Source of the DNA: Alphaproteobacteria bacterium
GTDB taxonomy: Bacteria > Pseudomonadota > Alphaproteobacteria > UBA828
Assembly (NCBI GenBank): GCA_011523425.1
Contig: WTGU01000029.1
Location: 1-64,000 of the forward strand
Length of the DNA stretch: 64,000 nucleotides
Direction: 5' to 3'
Below are positions 34,121-43,807 of the stretch, one piece after another. Position numbers and translations under genes: made by a program. The notes beneath the pieces are model-generated. The model did not search any database, had not been told where the DNA came from, and was given only the letters and a program-made list of their open reading frames with translations. The first letter of the stretch is position 1. Each line of letters begins with the position of its first letter.

Positions 34121-35650
34121 TTAGGCGAACTTCTTGGAGAAGTCGTCGAGGATCGCCGCGAGCGCCTTCTCGCTGTCCCCGCTCATCTCCTGCGAGCTGC
34201 GAATCTCGTCGAGCAGGCCCGCGTGACTGGCCCGCATCTCGCCCAGGAACTCGCTCTCGAAGCGGCCGATGTCGGTCACCTCGATGCCGTCGAGATAACC
34301 GCGCACGCCGGCGAAGATGGAGACCACCTGCTCCTCCACCGCCATCGGCGAGAACTGGTCCTGCTTGAGCAGCTCGGTGAGCCGCGCGCCGCGGTTGAGC
34401 AGGCGCTGGGTCGCCGCGTCGAGGTCGGAGCCGAACTGCGCGAAGGCCGCCATCTCGCGATACTGGGCGAGCTCCAGCTTGATCCGGCCCGCCACCTGCC
34501 GCATCGCCTTCACCTGGGCGGCCGAGCCCACCCGGCTGACCGAGAGGCCGACGTTAATCGCCGGCCGGATGCCCTGGTAGAAGAGATCGGTCTCGAGGAA
34601 GATCTGGCCGTCGGTGATGGAGATGACGTTGGTGGGGATGTAGGCCGAGACGTCGTTGGCCTGGGTCTCGATCACCGGCATGGCGGTGAGCGAGCCGGAG
34701 CCGTTCTGCTCGTTCATCTTGGCCGCGCGCTCGAGCAGGCGCGAGTGCAGGTAGAAGACGTCGCCCGGATACGCCTCGCGCCCCGGCGGGCGGCGGAGCA
34801 ACAGCGACATCTGGCGGTAGGCCACGGCCTGCTTGGAGAGGTCGTCGTAGAAGATGACCGCGTGCATGCCGTTGTCCCGGAAGTACTCGCCCATGGTGCA
34901 GCCCGCGTAGGGGGCGAGGAACTGCAGCGGCGCGGGCTCCGAGGCCGACGCGGAAACGACGATGGAATAGTCGAGCGCGCCGTTCTCCTCCAGCGTCTTG
35001 ACGATCTGCGCCACGGTCGAGCGCTTCTGCCCCACCGCGACGTAGATGCAGTAGAGCTTGCGCGATTCGTCGTCGCCGGCGTTCACGTCCTTCTGGTTGA
35101 TGATGGTGTCGATGGCGACGGCAGTCTTGCCGGTCTGGCGGTCGCCGATGATGAGCTCGCGCTGGCCGCGGCCGATGGGCACCAGCGCGTCGAGCGCCTT
35201 CAGCCCGGTCTGCACCGGCTCGTGCACCGAGCGGCGCGGGATGATGCTGGGCGCCTTGACCTCGACCCGCCGGCGCTCGTCGCTCTCGATCGGGCCCTTG
35301 CCGTCGAGCGGATTGCCGAGCGGGTCGACGACGCGGCCGAGCAGCCCCTTGCCCACCGGCACGTCGACGATGGTGCCGGTGCGCTTGACGATATCGCCTT
35401 CCTTGATGTCGCGGTCTTCGCCGAAGATCACGATGCCGACATTGTCGGTCTCAAGGTTGAGCGCCATGCCCCTGATGCCGCCGGGGAACTCGACCATCTC
35501 GCCGGCCTGGACATTGTCGAGCCCGTAGACGCGGGCCACGCCGTCGCCGACGGAGAGCACCTGGCCCACCTCGGCGACATCGGCCTCGGAGCCGAAATTG
35601 GCGATCTGCTCCTTCAGGATTGCCGAAATTTCGGCGGCGCCGATATCCAT
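34121..35650 (-). CDS. atpA: F1 ATP synthase alpha subunit
   Basis: 509 residues. An N-terminal barrel ([20 protein letters not shown]) precedes the nucleotide-binding domain with Walker [51 protein letters not shown], and the arginine finger region FSVSR-like [16 protein letters not shown]. Alpha subunits bind nucleotide without turning it over. It starts one base after the atpH stop. Confidence 0.98.
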   Translation of the reverse strand: MDIGAAEISAILKEQIANFGSEADVAEVGQVLSVGDGVARVYGLDNVQAGEMVEFPGGIRGMALNLETDNVGIVIFGEDRDIKEGDIVKRTGTIVDVPVGKGLLGRVVDPLGNPLDGKGPIESDERRRVEVKAPSIIPRRSVHEPVQTGLKALDALVPIGRGQRELIIGDRQTGKTAVAIDTIINQKDVNAGDDESRKLYCIYVAVGQKRSTVAQIVKTLEENGALDYSIVVSASASEPAPLQFLAPYAGCTMGEYFRDNGMHAVIFYDDLSKQAVAYRQMSLLLRRPPGREAYPGDVFYLHSRLLERAAKMNEQNGSGSLTAMPVIETQANDVSAYIPTNVISITDGQIFLETDLFYQGIRPAINVGLSVSRVGSAAQVKAMRQVAGRIKLELAQYREMAAFAQFGSDLDAATQRLLNRGARLTELLKQDQFSPMAVEEQVVSIFAGVRGYLDGIEVTDIGRFESEFLGEMRASHAGLLDEIRSSQEMSGDSEKALAAILDDFSKKFA

Positions 35651-35651
35651 C

Positions 35652-36209
35652 TCAGATTCCCTTCATCGCCAACTCCAGATTCTGGAGCTTCGTTCTGATC
35701 GAGTTGTCGAGCATGCGCGAGCCGACGCGCACCGTGAGCCCGCCGATCAACGCCGGATCGACCCGGGTCTCGAGCGCCACGTCGCGGCCGACGATGGCGC
35801 GGAGCGCCTCGTTCACCGCCTCAACGTGGGCGGGCTTGAGCGGCACTGCCGAGGTCACCTCGGCCGAGACCTCGCCGCGATGCTCGGCGAGCTTCGCCTG
35901 GAACGCGGCGATCATGTCCGTCAGCAGGAAGACGCGCCGGTTGCGCGCCAGCAGGGCCACGAAGTTGCGGACGTACTGGCCGGTGCCCAGCCGCTCCAGC
36001 ACGGCGTCGAGCGCCTGGCCCTGCTCCGCGCGGGAGAGCGTCAGGCTCCGCACCACGCGCCCGAGGTCGTCGCTGCCGGCGACCAGCGTGCGGATGGCGT
36101 CGAGGTCGCCCTCGACCGCTTCGAGCGCGTCCCTCTCGAGAGCAAGCTCGAAGAGCGCAGTCGCATAGCGATCCGCCAGACCGGCTCCGCCGACCGATTG
36201 ACCAGCCAC
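35652..36209 (-). CDS. atpH: F1 ATP synthase delta subunit
   Basis: 185 residues from GTG 36209, preceded by TGAGGAGTAGCG. The helical N domain has [44 protein letters not shown] follows in the middle, and the C-terminal [20 protein letters not shown] is the family signature. Delta joins the F1 head to the peripheral stalk. It is the first gene of atpHAGDC. The gene upstream on the same strand is the last prophage gene, 239 bp away, so the operon promoter must lie in that gap. Confidence 0.96.
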   Translation of the reverse strand: MAGQSVGGAGLADRYATALFELALERDALEAVEGDLDAIRTLVAGSDDLGRVVRSLTLSRAEQGQALDAVLERLGTGQYVRNFVALLARNRRVFLLTDMIAAFQAKLAEHRGEVSAEVTSAVPLKPAHVEAVNEALRAIVGRDVALETRVDPALIGGLTVRVGSRMLDNSIRTKLQNLELAMKGI

Positions 36210-36282
36210 CGCTACTCCTCAGGTCCGCTTGAGTGTGCTCCGGATGCGCCGCCACGCGCGGCCTATCCGGCGGCGCGGCCGC

Positions 36283-36328
36283 AAAAAAAGCCTCGCGGGC
36301 GCCCGTCCCGGACAAGGCGGCAGAGTGG
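36283..36328 (-). terminator. Candidate intrinsic terminator between prophage late genes and atpH
   Basis: Read on the minus strand, a GC-rich segment with GCCT/AGGC arms enclosing CGGGCGCCCG runs straight into seven T residues (T run at 36289-36283). It lies between the stop of the last phage-side gene (36449) and the atpH start (36209). The outer stem is only four pairs, so the call is tentative. If real, it would limit read-through from the phage operon into the ATP synthase genes. Confidence 0.35.
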
Positions 36329-36448
36329 TATCACACTCACCGGGCCGGCGCAACCGGCCGCGCGGGCTGAGGAGCCGGCCGGGCCGGCGCAGGCCGGGCG
36401 CCGCTCAGGCCGCGATTGCGGGGATGAAGGTGCGCCCGGCGCCGGCCG

Positions 36449-36697
36449 TCAGCGGCCGCCCTTGGGCGCCCTGCGGGCGGCCCTGGCGGCGCGCTCGTGG
36501 ACGCGGCGCATGAGCCTGGCCGCCTCGCGCACCTCGTCGCGGGCGACCTCGATCATGGTGAGATCGTGGCGGCCGGGGCGCTCGGTGTCTTCCAGCCCCG
36601 CCACCCGTTCGCTCGCCTGCGCCAGATAGGCGCGCGCGCCCTCGATCAGCTCGGCCAGGGTGAGGGTCTGCGGCCTGGCCGCATTCCTGCTCGCCAT
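36449..36697 (-). CDS. Small phage-operon protein of unknown function
   Basis: 82 residues with a strong GAGGAGG ribosome site before ATG 36697. The sequence is helical and charged (LAELIEGARAYLAQASERVA, then VREAARLMRRVHERAARAARR) with a basic C-terminus. There is no recognisable domain. It follows the preceding phage gene by 30 bp and is the last gene of the minus-strand late operon. Confidence 0.6.
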   Translation of the reverse strand: MASRNAARPQTLTLAELIEGARAYLAQASERVAGLEDTERPGRHDLTMIEVARDEVREAARLMRRVHERAARAARRAPKGGR

Positions 36698-36727
36698 CTC
36701 ATCCTCCTCGTCGTGTCGCCTCGCCCG

Positions 36728-37279
36728 TCACGCTGCGGGCGCCGTGAGCCATGCCCAGCCGCGCGTGAGCGTGACCGTCGCGCTCTCGTCCGTGCGCAGG
36801 ACGAAGGTGCCGTCTGCGGCGTTGGTCTCGCCGCCGATCACGGCGAGCAGGCCGCCCGCCGGCAGGGCGATCGTCGCCGGGGCCCCGTGGACGGACTGCA
36901 CCGCCCGCGACGGCGCCAGCCATGACTGGTGGAAGCAGCGCCAGCGGGTGCCGGCATGGGCCTCGTAGGTCACCGGCGCGCCCGCCGGCCAGGTCTCGCG
37001 GTCGTCGTGGTTGAAGCCGCCCGCCGCGACCGTCTCGACGTGCGCCGCTCCGCTGGCGCTGCCGCCTGTGCCCACGGTGGCGCGGTAGGAGCCGGCCAGC
37101 ACGTAGGCGGTCGAGAAGCCGCTCGGCGGGTTCGGGTGCGCCATCGCGGCCGCCGCGCCGGCCGGCGCGGCGCACTCGATCAGCACGGCGTCCTGGTAGG
37201 CCCAGAGGACGCGCACCGCGATCTCCTCCGCCGTCGGCTCCCGATCGGCGACGATCTCGTGGCTGCGCAGCACCTCCAT
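36728..37279 (-). CDS. Phage tail-region protein of unknown function
   Basis: 183 residues from ATG 37279, whose A is the last base of the tail-tip gene stop (TGATG); GAGAGGGCGAG precedes it. ATG 37297 is an alternative that adds six codons. The N-terminal part is helical (ADREPTAEEIAVRVLWAY). A beta-rich domain follows, with SYRATVGTGGSASGAAHVE and a C-terminal barrel-like region ending TLTRGWAWL. I do not recognise a family. Position right after the tail-tip gene suggests a tail-fibre-associated or receptor-binding accessory role, which is inference only. Confidence 0.6.
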   Translation of the reverse strand: MEVLRSHEIVADREPTAEEIAVRVLWAYQDAVLIECAAPAGAAAAMAHPNPPSGFSTAYVLAGSYRATVGTGGSASGAAHVETVAAGGFNHDDRETWPAGAPVTYEAHAGTRWRCFHQSWLAPSRAVQSVHGAPATIALPAGGLLAVIGGETNAADGTFVLRTDESATVTLTRGWAWLTAPAA

Positions 37280-40200
37280 CAGCTCGCCCTCTCCCATGCG
37301 CTCTCGCCGTCGTCGGTCTCGGCCCGAATATCGACGGCGATGCCGCTGCTGTTGGCGGTGAAGCTCCACGAGGTGTCGTTCGTGTCGCTCTGCTCGCCGC
37401 CGGGGGTCCGGCGCCGGCCGTAGCGGTGGCTCGCGCCGCTGCCCCAGTCGGCGGGCGCGTCCCAGGTGACGGCGTAGCTGAACTGGCCCTTGCCGGCGTT
37501 GGTGACGGTGACATCGACGTTGCGCGGGGCGCCGGGCGCCGTCCGCACGACGTTGACGGTGAAGGCCTCGGTATCGCTCGCCGTGTCGCTCGTCTGATCT
37601 GCGGCGTTCGTGCCGGTGCCACGCGCGGTGACCTCACAGCGCACGACGACGGCGGTGGCGGCGGTCACGTCCGGCGGCTCGTAGGTAACGTCCGCCCCGG
37701 AGCCCGAGATCGAGCCGCCGCCCGAGACCACGCTCCAGTCATAGCCGAGCTCGTCGTAGGTGCCGCCCGAGACCGAGGCCGCGAGCGCCTGCGTCGCGTC
37801 TTCGTCCACCGAGCCCACGGCGGCGATGGTGACCGCCGGCGCATCGGCAGCGGGCAGCACCACGTTGACGGTGAAGCCCTCGGTATCGCTCGCCGTGTCG
37901 GACGTGCCGTCCTTGGCGTTCGTGCCGGTGCCGCGCGCGGTGACGGTGCAGCGCACGACGACGGCGGTATCTGCCGCCACGTCCGACGGCTCGTAGGTGA
38001 CGCTCGCGCCGGAGCCGGTGATCGAGCCGCCGCCGGATTCGACATCCCAGGCGTAGTCGAGCGTATCGTAGGTGCCGCCGCTCACTGAAGCCGAGAGCGC
38101 CTGCGTTTCGTCCTCGTCCACCGAGCCCACGGCGGCGACGGTGACCCTGGGCGCAGCGGCGTCCGGCAGCATCGGCGGCGGTGGCGGCGGCGGAACGGTG
38201 ACGACGTTGACGGTGAAGCCCTCGGTATCCGTGGCCGTGTCGCTCGTGTTGTCATTGGCGTTCGTGCCGGTGCCACGCGCGGTGACGGTGCAGCGCACGG
38301 TGACGGCGGTGTCGGCGGTCACGTCCGGCGGGTTGTAGGTCACGCCCGACCCGGAGCCGGTGATCGAGCCGCCGCCCGAGACCACGCTCCAGGCATAGCT
38401 CAGCTCGTCGTAGGTGCCGCCCGAGACGCTGGCCGAGAGCGCCTGCGTCGCGTCCTCGTCCACCGAGCCCACGGCGGCGATGGTGACCGCCGGCGCAGCG
38501 GCGTCGGGCAGCATCGGCGGGTCGGGCGGGTCCGGCATGTCCTCGACGTGGTTGACGGTGAAGCCCTCGGTATCGCTGTCCTGGTCGCTGGTGCCGCTTG
38601 CGGCGTTCGTGCCGGTACCGCGCGCGGTGACGGTGCAGCTCACGACGACGGCGGTATCGGCCGCCACGTCCGGCGGCGCGTAGGTCACGCTCGCGCCGGA
38701 GCCGGTGATCGAGCCGCCGCCGGACTCGACATTCCAGGCATAGCCGAGCGTGTCGTAGGTGCCACCCGAGACGCTGGCCGAGAGGCTGAGCGTCGCGTCC
38801 TCGTCCACCGAGGTCACGGCGGCGATGGTGACCCTGGGCGCAGCGGCGTCGGGCAGGGACGGTGGCGGGGGCGGCGGCGCGCTCGTCGTCCCGCGGAAGC
38901 CGATGATGCCCATGACGGTGACGCTGATCGAGGCGTTGGGCACGCGGAGCGTCAAGTCGCCGCCCGACGCGCCGGCGGTGACGCCGTTGGACTGGCCCGC
39001 GCGCCCGGTGAAGCCGTGCATGCCGGCGCTGGAATAGACGAGGAAGGCGCCGAAGGCGGACGCCGGCTCCGCCAGCGCGAACGCCCGCGCGCTGGTGCCG
39101 AGGGCCTGGCTCCCGGTCCACAGCAGGCGCGCGCCGCGAAGCTGCCCGCCCTCCTCCGCCAGGCCCTCGCCGAGATCGAGGTTGGCCGCGCTGAAGGTGC
39201 CGGTGACGTTGAGATCACGGAAGTCGCCGCTGATCGCGCGGATGTTCACCGCGTCGATGTCGGCGGCGCCGATCCAGTTTTCGGCCTTGCGCCAGGCGCT
39301 CGCGGCCGCCCCCCAGCTCCACCAGGCGTTGAAGCCGGGGCGCCAGAAGCGAATCCAGTCGCCGTCCACGTTGTCGCCGACTGTCTCGCCGTCGGCGATC
39401 GCCACGAAGGCCGCCGGCAGCACGCTCCCGGCCGCTTCGAGCTGCGCCCGCTCCAGCGCCGAGACGAGGTAGTGGTAGACGTTCGGCCCCCGGCTCGCGG
39501 GATCGCCCTGCTCGCCGGTGAGGTCGCGCTGGAAGGTCCAGGTGGCCGGGCCGGTCTTGAGGTAGACGAAGCCGTTGTCGGTGCGGAAGTACCAGTCACC
39601 GACGGCGCCGAGGGTGGCCGGCGGCGGGCCTGAGCCGCCGTGCCAGGTGGCGCCGTCGGCGCCGTCGATGTCGAGCTCGAAGGCCCAGGCGCCGGCGATC
39701 TTGCGATAGATGCCGGCGTTGGTCGTGCGGAAGTACCAGTCGCCGTCCTCGCCGAGGGAGGCGGGCGGCTCGGCCGCGCCGGTGTGCCAGGTGGCGCCGT
39801 CGGCGCCGGCGAGGCTCGCGACCTCCGCCCAGGCCCCGCCCGCCTTGCGCCAGACCGAGGCATCGTCCTCGTCGAGGTAGAAGTCGCCGTCCTCGCCGAG
39901 GCCGGCAGCCGGCGCGCCCGAGCCGGAGAGCCACGTCGCGCCGGCGATGCCCTGCGGCCCGGTGACGTCGCGGCGGAAGGTCCAGGTGGCGGCGCCGGTC
40001 TTCTCGTAGACGAAGCCGTTGTCGGTGCGGAAGTACCAGTCGCCGATCCGGCCCAAGCCCGCCGCCGGTGCGCCGATGCCGCCGTGCCAGGTCGCGCCGT
40101 CGGCGCCGTCGATGTCGAGCTGGAAGGCCCAGGCGCCGCCGGCCTTGCGATAGATGCCGGCGTTCGACGTGCGGAAGTACCAGTCGCCGTCCGCGCCGAG

Positions 40201-43200
40201 GGTATCGGGCGGCGCGCCGGCGCCGACATACCAGCGCGCGCCGTCGGCGCCGGAGAGATCGGCGATCTCGACCCAGGCGCCCGCCCGCTTCTCGTAGACG
40301 GTGTTCGTGTCGGTGCTGAGCGCGAAGTCGCCGTCGGCGCCGAGGGAGGCCGGCGGCAGGCCGGCGACGATGTGCCAGCGCTGCCCGCCGATGCGCTGGC
40401 CGCCGAAGGTGACGCGCACCGAGACCGATTCCGATTCGAGGCCCGCGGTCGAGACCGCGCGGGCCGCCACCGTCCAGGTGCCGGGGCCGGGCTCCAGCGC
40501 CTCCAGCGGCGAGGCGGTGAGGAAGCCCGCATGCAGCGGCGTCATGTCCGCCCACGCGGCCGCCGCATCCGCGGCGTAGCGCAGCACCACGCCCTCCAGG
40601 TCCGGCGCTTCGGGCGGCGTCCAGCTATAGATGCGGGTGCCGTCCTCGTGCTCGCGCACCGCGAGGTCGCGCGGCGGCGCCGGCGCGAGACCGGCCTCCA
40701 GCATCCAGGTCGTGCGGAAGCGCGGGCCGGCGGGCGCAGCCTCCGAGCCCGGCACGATCTCGACCGCCTGACCGGTCTCCGGCGGCACCAGCCAGCGCGC
40801 CACGGTGGCGCCGTCCACCAGGCGAGCGACGACCGCGAGCTCGGCGAAGCTCGGCCCGGCCCGCACCGTGGCGCCGCGCCAGTCGCCGGCGACGGTGAGC
40901 GTCGCCTCCAGCTCGGTCATGGTGCCGCGCCCGACCTGCACCCGGCGGGGCGCGAAGGCCACGGCGAGCACGCGGGGTGTGCGCGATACGATATCCGGGA
41001 AGGGCGCGCTGAGATCGCTCGTCGCGAGGGCGTAGTAGGCCTCGACCTCGTCGATCGCGACGAAGCGGACGTGTCGGTCGCCGCGCGGCTGCACCGCGAT
41101 GATGCGGGCGCGCACCGGCGGCAGCGCCTCGTCGTAGAAGCGCCAGAGGATATCGAGCGGGCTGGCGCCGTCGGCATCGGGGGCTGCCGGCAGCGGGTCC
41201 GCCAGCACCAGCTCTGCGGTCTCGCCGGGGATGCCCGGCGGCCGCGTCACCGCCGTCTGGTGCAGCGTGCCGTCGGGCAGCCTGAGCAGCAGGCGCGGAT
41301 CGGCGCCGGGATCGACCGGGCGATTGAGGGTCACACGGCCTGCCGTGCCGCCCGTGAGCCGGCCGGCGGCGCCGCCGTCGATCAGCGAGTGCGTGATATG
41401 CACCACGTCGCCGCGCGCGAGCGCCAAGCCCTCGGCCGCCATCTCCCACATGAGCCGGCGCCGGTGGTAGACCTGGCGCGCGACCTGGAGGTTGCAGGCC
41501 ATCGCCGCCTGGTCGCGGCCGGTGACGCCGGGCAGCGTGACCGTGGCGCTGGAGGCGGGCGCGCCGATGAGCCCCGGCACCGAGCGGCGCAGCGTGTTGT
41601 ACTGCCAGTCGAGCGCCGGCTCGCGGTAGCGGACCACGACCTCCTCGGCCGCCTTGCCGGTGGCGTACTCGACCCGGAAGGAGCCGGCGACGATGTTGCC
41701 GGGCGTGACCAGCGCCGTCGCCGGGCGACCCTCCGCATCCCAGATCACGCCGAGCCGGCCGCTCTGCCAGGTGACGGCGGCGCGGCCGCAGCGGGCGATC
41801 AGCGCCAGCACCTCGGCATGGGAGACCGCGCGGTCGATCACGTGATCGCAGCGGAGCCCCTGAGCGGTGCACCATGCGCCCCAGGCGACGAGCGCCGCGT
41901 CGTCGATCCGCTCCGGCGCGAGGCCGGCACCGGCGACGAGGCGGCCGCCGATGAAGACGCCCCGCGCGTACCAGCGGAATATCCAGGCGGGGTTGGAGGA
42001 GGGTTGCGGCTGCGTCCAGTGGGCGCCGTCCCAGGTCGGCACCTTCTGGCGCACCACGGCCGAGAGGCGTTGCAGGCGGCCGGCGAGCTGACCCGAGGCG
42101 CGGATGCGAACGCCGAGGCGGGTCTGGCCGGCATAGTCGGCCTCGTCCGGCTGGTAGGAGCGGAGCGCCGCCCAGGTGAGATCGTCGTAGATGCGCTCGT
42201 CGTCGGGCGGCGGGGCGGTCCGCCGCACCCGCACGGTCCACTGCGCCTCGGCGCCGAGCTCGTAGGTGAGTGTGCGGCGCAGGGCGCTCTGGCTCGCGTT
42301 CGTGAGCTCGACCGTGCGCCGCTCGACCGCGTGCCCCGGCGCCTCCCACTCGATCTCGATCTCGACGGCCTGCTCCTCGACCCCGCCCCGGTCGGTGACG
42401 CGGAAGAGCCGGCCGACGATGTCGATGCCGATGCGCCGCGTCCGCGTCCCGGTGACGCGGGCGACGAAGGCGGTATCGTCAAGCGCCGCGCCGGCCTCGG
42501 TGTCCACGTTGCCGGCGACCAGGGCGATGCGGCCGGCCGCGTCGGCCCACTCGGTCTCGACCTCCTCGTAGTCGTCGAGGGCGGCCTCGCCGAGCCTGAG
42601 CGGGTCCACGTCGAGATCGCCGAGGCCGAAGTTGAACATCTGGTGGAGGTACTGGTCCTCGCCGTCGATCTCGGTGTATTCGGCCGCGCCGAGGTCGGGG
42701 AAGACCCGGTGCTCGCCCAGCACCAGCAGCAGCGGCTCATAAGCGCGCACCCGGTTGGCGCCGCCGGTGAGGCTGTAGAGCGGCTCGGGCTGCGCCGCCG
42801 CCTCCGGCACAGGCAGCTCCAGCGGCGCGATGGCGTTGATGACGAGGCCGCCGCCGACGGCGATGGCGGCGCCGATCGCCGCCTGCCCGAGCAGACTGGA
42901 GGTGACCAGCGGCGGCACGTAGATGGTGGCGACGATCAGCGCGAGCTGGAGGACGGTGCGGAGCGGGTTCTTCTCGCCGCCGCCGTCGCCGGCGGCAGCC
43001 CGCAGGGTGACGATCTGCCCCGGCCGGAGCCGGGTCTCGCCCCAGTCCGCGCGCGCCACCGGCCGGCCGTCGATCGTGGCGTCGATCATGGGCGCGTCCG
43101 CGCTACCGCTTCGCTGCTTGAGCGCGGACGCGCCTGGGATGTCTGCGCCGAGCACGTCTTGGATCAGATCGGCGAGCGTCGTCTCCGGCCCGATCGCGGC

Positions 43201-43383
43201 AACCCGCGTCGCGCGGCCAGCAGCCGTCAGCGGATGCGGCCAGAGATCGGTGGTGATGAGCGCCGGGCCGCCAGGTCCGGACGGCGCGACCGCGCGTCGC
43301 ACGTCCGCGTGCGCAGGCGCACGATGCGCCGAATGGCGCGTAGCCAAGCTCGCAGAGCGAGCGCCCGGCGACTGAGGGATCAT
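37279..43383 (-). CDS. Phage tail-tip/host specificity protein with internal repeat arrays
   Basis: 2034 residues from ATG 43383, 10 bases after the peptidase stop. Residues 2-40 are encoded by a stem-loop repeat (see 43264-43380). Residues 40-900 resemble lambda J-type central tail proteins: TLADLIQDVLGADIPG, a hydrophobic glycine-rich stretch (LALIVATIYVPPLV), SLTGGANRVRAYEPLLLVLG, and a tail-tip core with NLQVARQVYHRRRLMWEM. A fibronectin-like unit follows near 900. Six GDWYF-type units span about 995-1295, four near-identical Ig-like domains about 1508-1945, and a last Fn3-like domain closes the chain. It is likely the receptor-contacting tip of the tail. Confidence 0.85.
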   Translation of the reverse strand: MIPQSPGARSASLATRHSAHRAPAHADVRRAVAPSGPGGPALITTDLWPHPLTAAGRATRVAAIGPETTLADLIQDVLGADIPGASALKQRSGSADAPMIDATIDGRPVARADWGETRLRPGQIVTLRAAAGDGGGEKNPLRTVLQLALIVATIYVPPLVTSSLLGQAAIGAAIAVGGGLVINAIAPLELPVPEAAAQPEPLYSLTGGANRVRAYEPLLLVLGEHRVFPDLGAAEYTEIDGEDQYLHQMFNFGLGDLDVDPLRLGEAALDDYEEVETEWADAAGRIALVAGNVDTEAGAALDDTAFVARVTGTRTRRIGIDIVGRLFRVTDRGGVEEQAVEIEIEWEAPGHAVERRTVELTNASQSALRRTLTYELGAEAQWTVRVRRTAPPPDDERIYDDLTWAALRSYQPDEADYAGQTRLGVRIRASGQLAGRLQRLSAVVRQKVPTWDGAHWTQPQPSSNPAWIFRWYARGVFIGGRLVAGAGLAPERIDDAALVAWGAWCTAQGLRCDHVIDRAVSHAEVLALIARCGRAAVTWQSGRLGVIWDAEGRPATALVTPGNIVAGSFRVEYATGKAAEEVVVRYREPALDWQYNTLRRSVPGLIGAPASSATVTLPGVTGRDQAAMACNLQVARQVYHRRRLMWEMAAEGLALARGDVVHITHSLIDGGAAGRLTGGTAGRVTLNRPVDPGADPRLLLRLPDGTLHQTAVTRPPGIPGETAELVLADPLPAAPDADGASPLDILWRFYDEALPPVRARIIAVQPRGDRHVRFVAIDEVEAYYALATSDLSAPFPDIVSRTPRVLAVAFAPRRVQVGRGTMTELEATLTVAGDWRGATVRAGPSFAELAVVARLVDGATVARWLVPPETGQAVEIVPGSEAAPAGPRFRTTWMLEAGLAPAPPRDLAVREHEDGTRIYSWTPPEAPDLEGVVLRYAADAAAAWADMTPLHAGFLTASPLEALEPGPGTWTVAARAVSTAGLESESVSVRVTFGGQRIGGQRWHIVAGLPPASLGADGDFALSTDTNTVYEKRAGAWVEIADLSGADGARWYVGAGAPPDTLGADGDWYFRTSNAGIYRKAGGAWAFQLDIDGADGATWHGGIGAPAAGLGRIGDWYFRTDNGFVYEKTGAATWTFRRDVTGPQGIAGATWLSGSGAPAAGLGEDGDFYLDEDDASVWRKAGGAWAEVASLAGADGATWHTGAAEPPASLGEDGDWYFRTTNAGIYRKIAGAWAFELDIDGADGATWHGGSGPPPATLGAVGDWYFRTDNGFVYLKTGPATWTFQRDLTGEQGDPASRGPNVYHYLVSALERAQLEAAGSVLPAAFVAIADGETVGDNVDGDWIRFWRPGFNAWWSWGAAASAWRKAENWIGAADIDAVNIRAISGDFRDLNVTGTFSAANLDLGEGLAEEGGQLRGARLLWTGSQALGTSARAFALAEPASAFGAFLVYSSAGMHGFTGRAGQSNGVTAGASGGDLTLRVPNASISVTVMGIIGFRGTTSAPPPPPPSLPDAAAPRVTIAAVTSVDEDATLSLSASVSGGTYDTLGYAWNVESGGGSITGSGASVTYAPPDVAADTAVVVSCTVTARGTGTNAASGTSDQDSDTEGFTVNHVEDMPDPPDPPMLPDAAAPAVTIAAVGSVDEDATQALSASVSGGTYDELSYAWSVVSGGGSITGSGSGVTYNPPDVTADTAVTVRCTVTARGTGTNANDNTSDTATDTEGFTVNVVTVPPPPPPPMLPDAAAPRVTVAAVGSVDEDETQALSASVSGGTYDTLDYAWDVESGGGSITGSGASVTYEPSDVAADTAVVVRCTVTARGTGTNAKDGTSDTASDTEGFTVNVVLPAADAPAVTIAAVGSVDEDATQALAASVSGGTYDELGYDWSVVSGGGSISGSGADVTYEPPDVTAATAVVVRCEVTARGTGTNAADQTSDTASDTEAFTVNVVRTAPGAPRNVDVTVTNAGKGQFSYAVTWDAPADWGSGASHRYGRRRTPGGEQSDTNDTSWSFTANSSGIAVDIRAETDDGESAWERAS
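37549..38855 (-). repeat. Four tandem Ig-like repeat units in the tail-tip gene
   Basis: Four units of roughly 95 residues each contain, in order, VTIAAVGSVDEDATQAL, SVSGGTYDEL, SGGGSITGSG, VTYEPPDV, TAVVVRCTVTARGTGTNA and SDTEGFTVN. They differ at few positions and are joined by proline-rich linkers (PPPPPPPMLPDAAAP, DPPDPPMLPDAAAP, PPPPPSLPDAAAP). Spacing is about 290-345 bp. The high similarity suggests recent duplication or gene conversion and would allow unit number to change by recombination. Confidence 0.9.
39500..40400 (-). repeat. Six GDWYF-type repeat units in the tail-tip gene
   Basis: Units of about 45-50 residues share the pattern ADGATWH.G...P...LG..GDWYFRT.NAGIYRK.G.W. From the N-terminal side, the cores are GDFALSTDTNTVYEK, GDWYFRTSNAGIYRK, GDWYFRTDNGFVYEK, GDFYLDEDDASVWRK, GDWYFRTTNAGIYRK and GDWYFRTDNGFVYLK. 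Units 2-3 match units 5-6, so a three-unit block has been duplicated. Similar units occur in phage tail fibre proteins next to collagen-like GADGA stretches. Confidence 0.85.
43264..43380 (-). repeat. Stem-loop repeat copy A, translated at the N-terminus of the tail-tip gene
   Basis: Read on the minus strand it begins ATCCCTCAGTCGCCGGGCGC directly after the ATG and continues through CTTGGCTACGCGC to GCGCCGTCCGG. The middle is expanded compared with copies B and C. It encodes the peptide start IPQSPGARSASLATR in the same reading frame as copy D. Confidence 0.85.
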
Positions 43384-43393
43384 CGAGAGAGCC

Positions 43394-43795
43394 CTATCGC
43401 CACCGATAAACCCCCTCCAGCGCGAGGCCGCGCTGGCCGAGGTCGCGGATAGGATGGAGGATCGAGCCGGCCGCTTCCTGGCAGTGCAACACATGCGCCT
43501 CGCCCTCGATCCCGGCCCAAAGCCCGAGGTGATAGCGGCGCAGCCGCCGCGCGCCGCGCGCGTGCATGAGCACGCCGTCTCCGTCGCGGGGCGAGATCGT
43601 CGGCAGCGCGTAGTCGCCCTTGAGCGTCGCGATCTGGCGGTCCCACCCGCGCGCGCTCGCGGCGTGGGCCGGCAGGTCGAGGGCGATGCCAAACTGCTCG
43701 CGTAGCACGGCGACCACGAAGTCGGCGCAGTCGTGCTCGCCGGCCTTCCACGGCCGCCCGAGCCATGCCTCGGTCCAGTGGTGGGGACTCGTCAT
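43394..43795 (-). CDS. Phage NlpC/P60-type cell-wall peptidase
   Basis: 133 residues. EHDCADFVVAVLREQFGIAL has the catalytic cysteine of the NlpC/P60 fold, and YHLGLWAGIEGEAHVLHC has the histidine. This is the family of tail-tip peptidases (lambda K-like and GTA-type) that open peptidoglycan during DNA entry. It lies between the DUF1833-containing protein and the tail-tip gene, as in many siphovirus tail modules. Copy B of the stem-loop repeat fills the 106 bp before its start. Confidence 0.85.
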   Translation of the reverse strand: MTSPHHWTEAWLGRPWKAGEHDCADFVVAVLREQFGIALDLPAHAASARGWDRQIATLKGDYALPTISPRDGDGVLMHARGARRLRRYHLGLWAGIEGEAHVLHCQEAAGSILHPIRDLGQRGLALEGVYRWR

Positions 43796-43807
43796 CTGCC
43801 CATGCCT

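Noticed and set aside
37549-38855. Regular repeats that might be read as a CRISPR array
   Set aside because: Units are about 300 bp, lie wholly inside one reading frame, code Ig-like domains and have no short repeat/spacer structure.
39640-43452. A 1270-codon plus-strand ORF opposite the tail-tip gene
   Set aside because: It is an antisense shadow; its apparent repeats are reflections of the tail-tip repeats.
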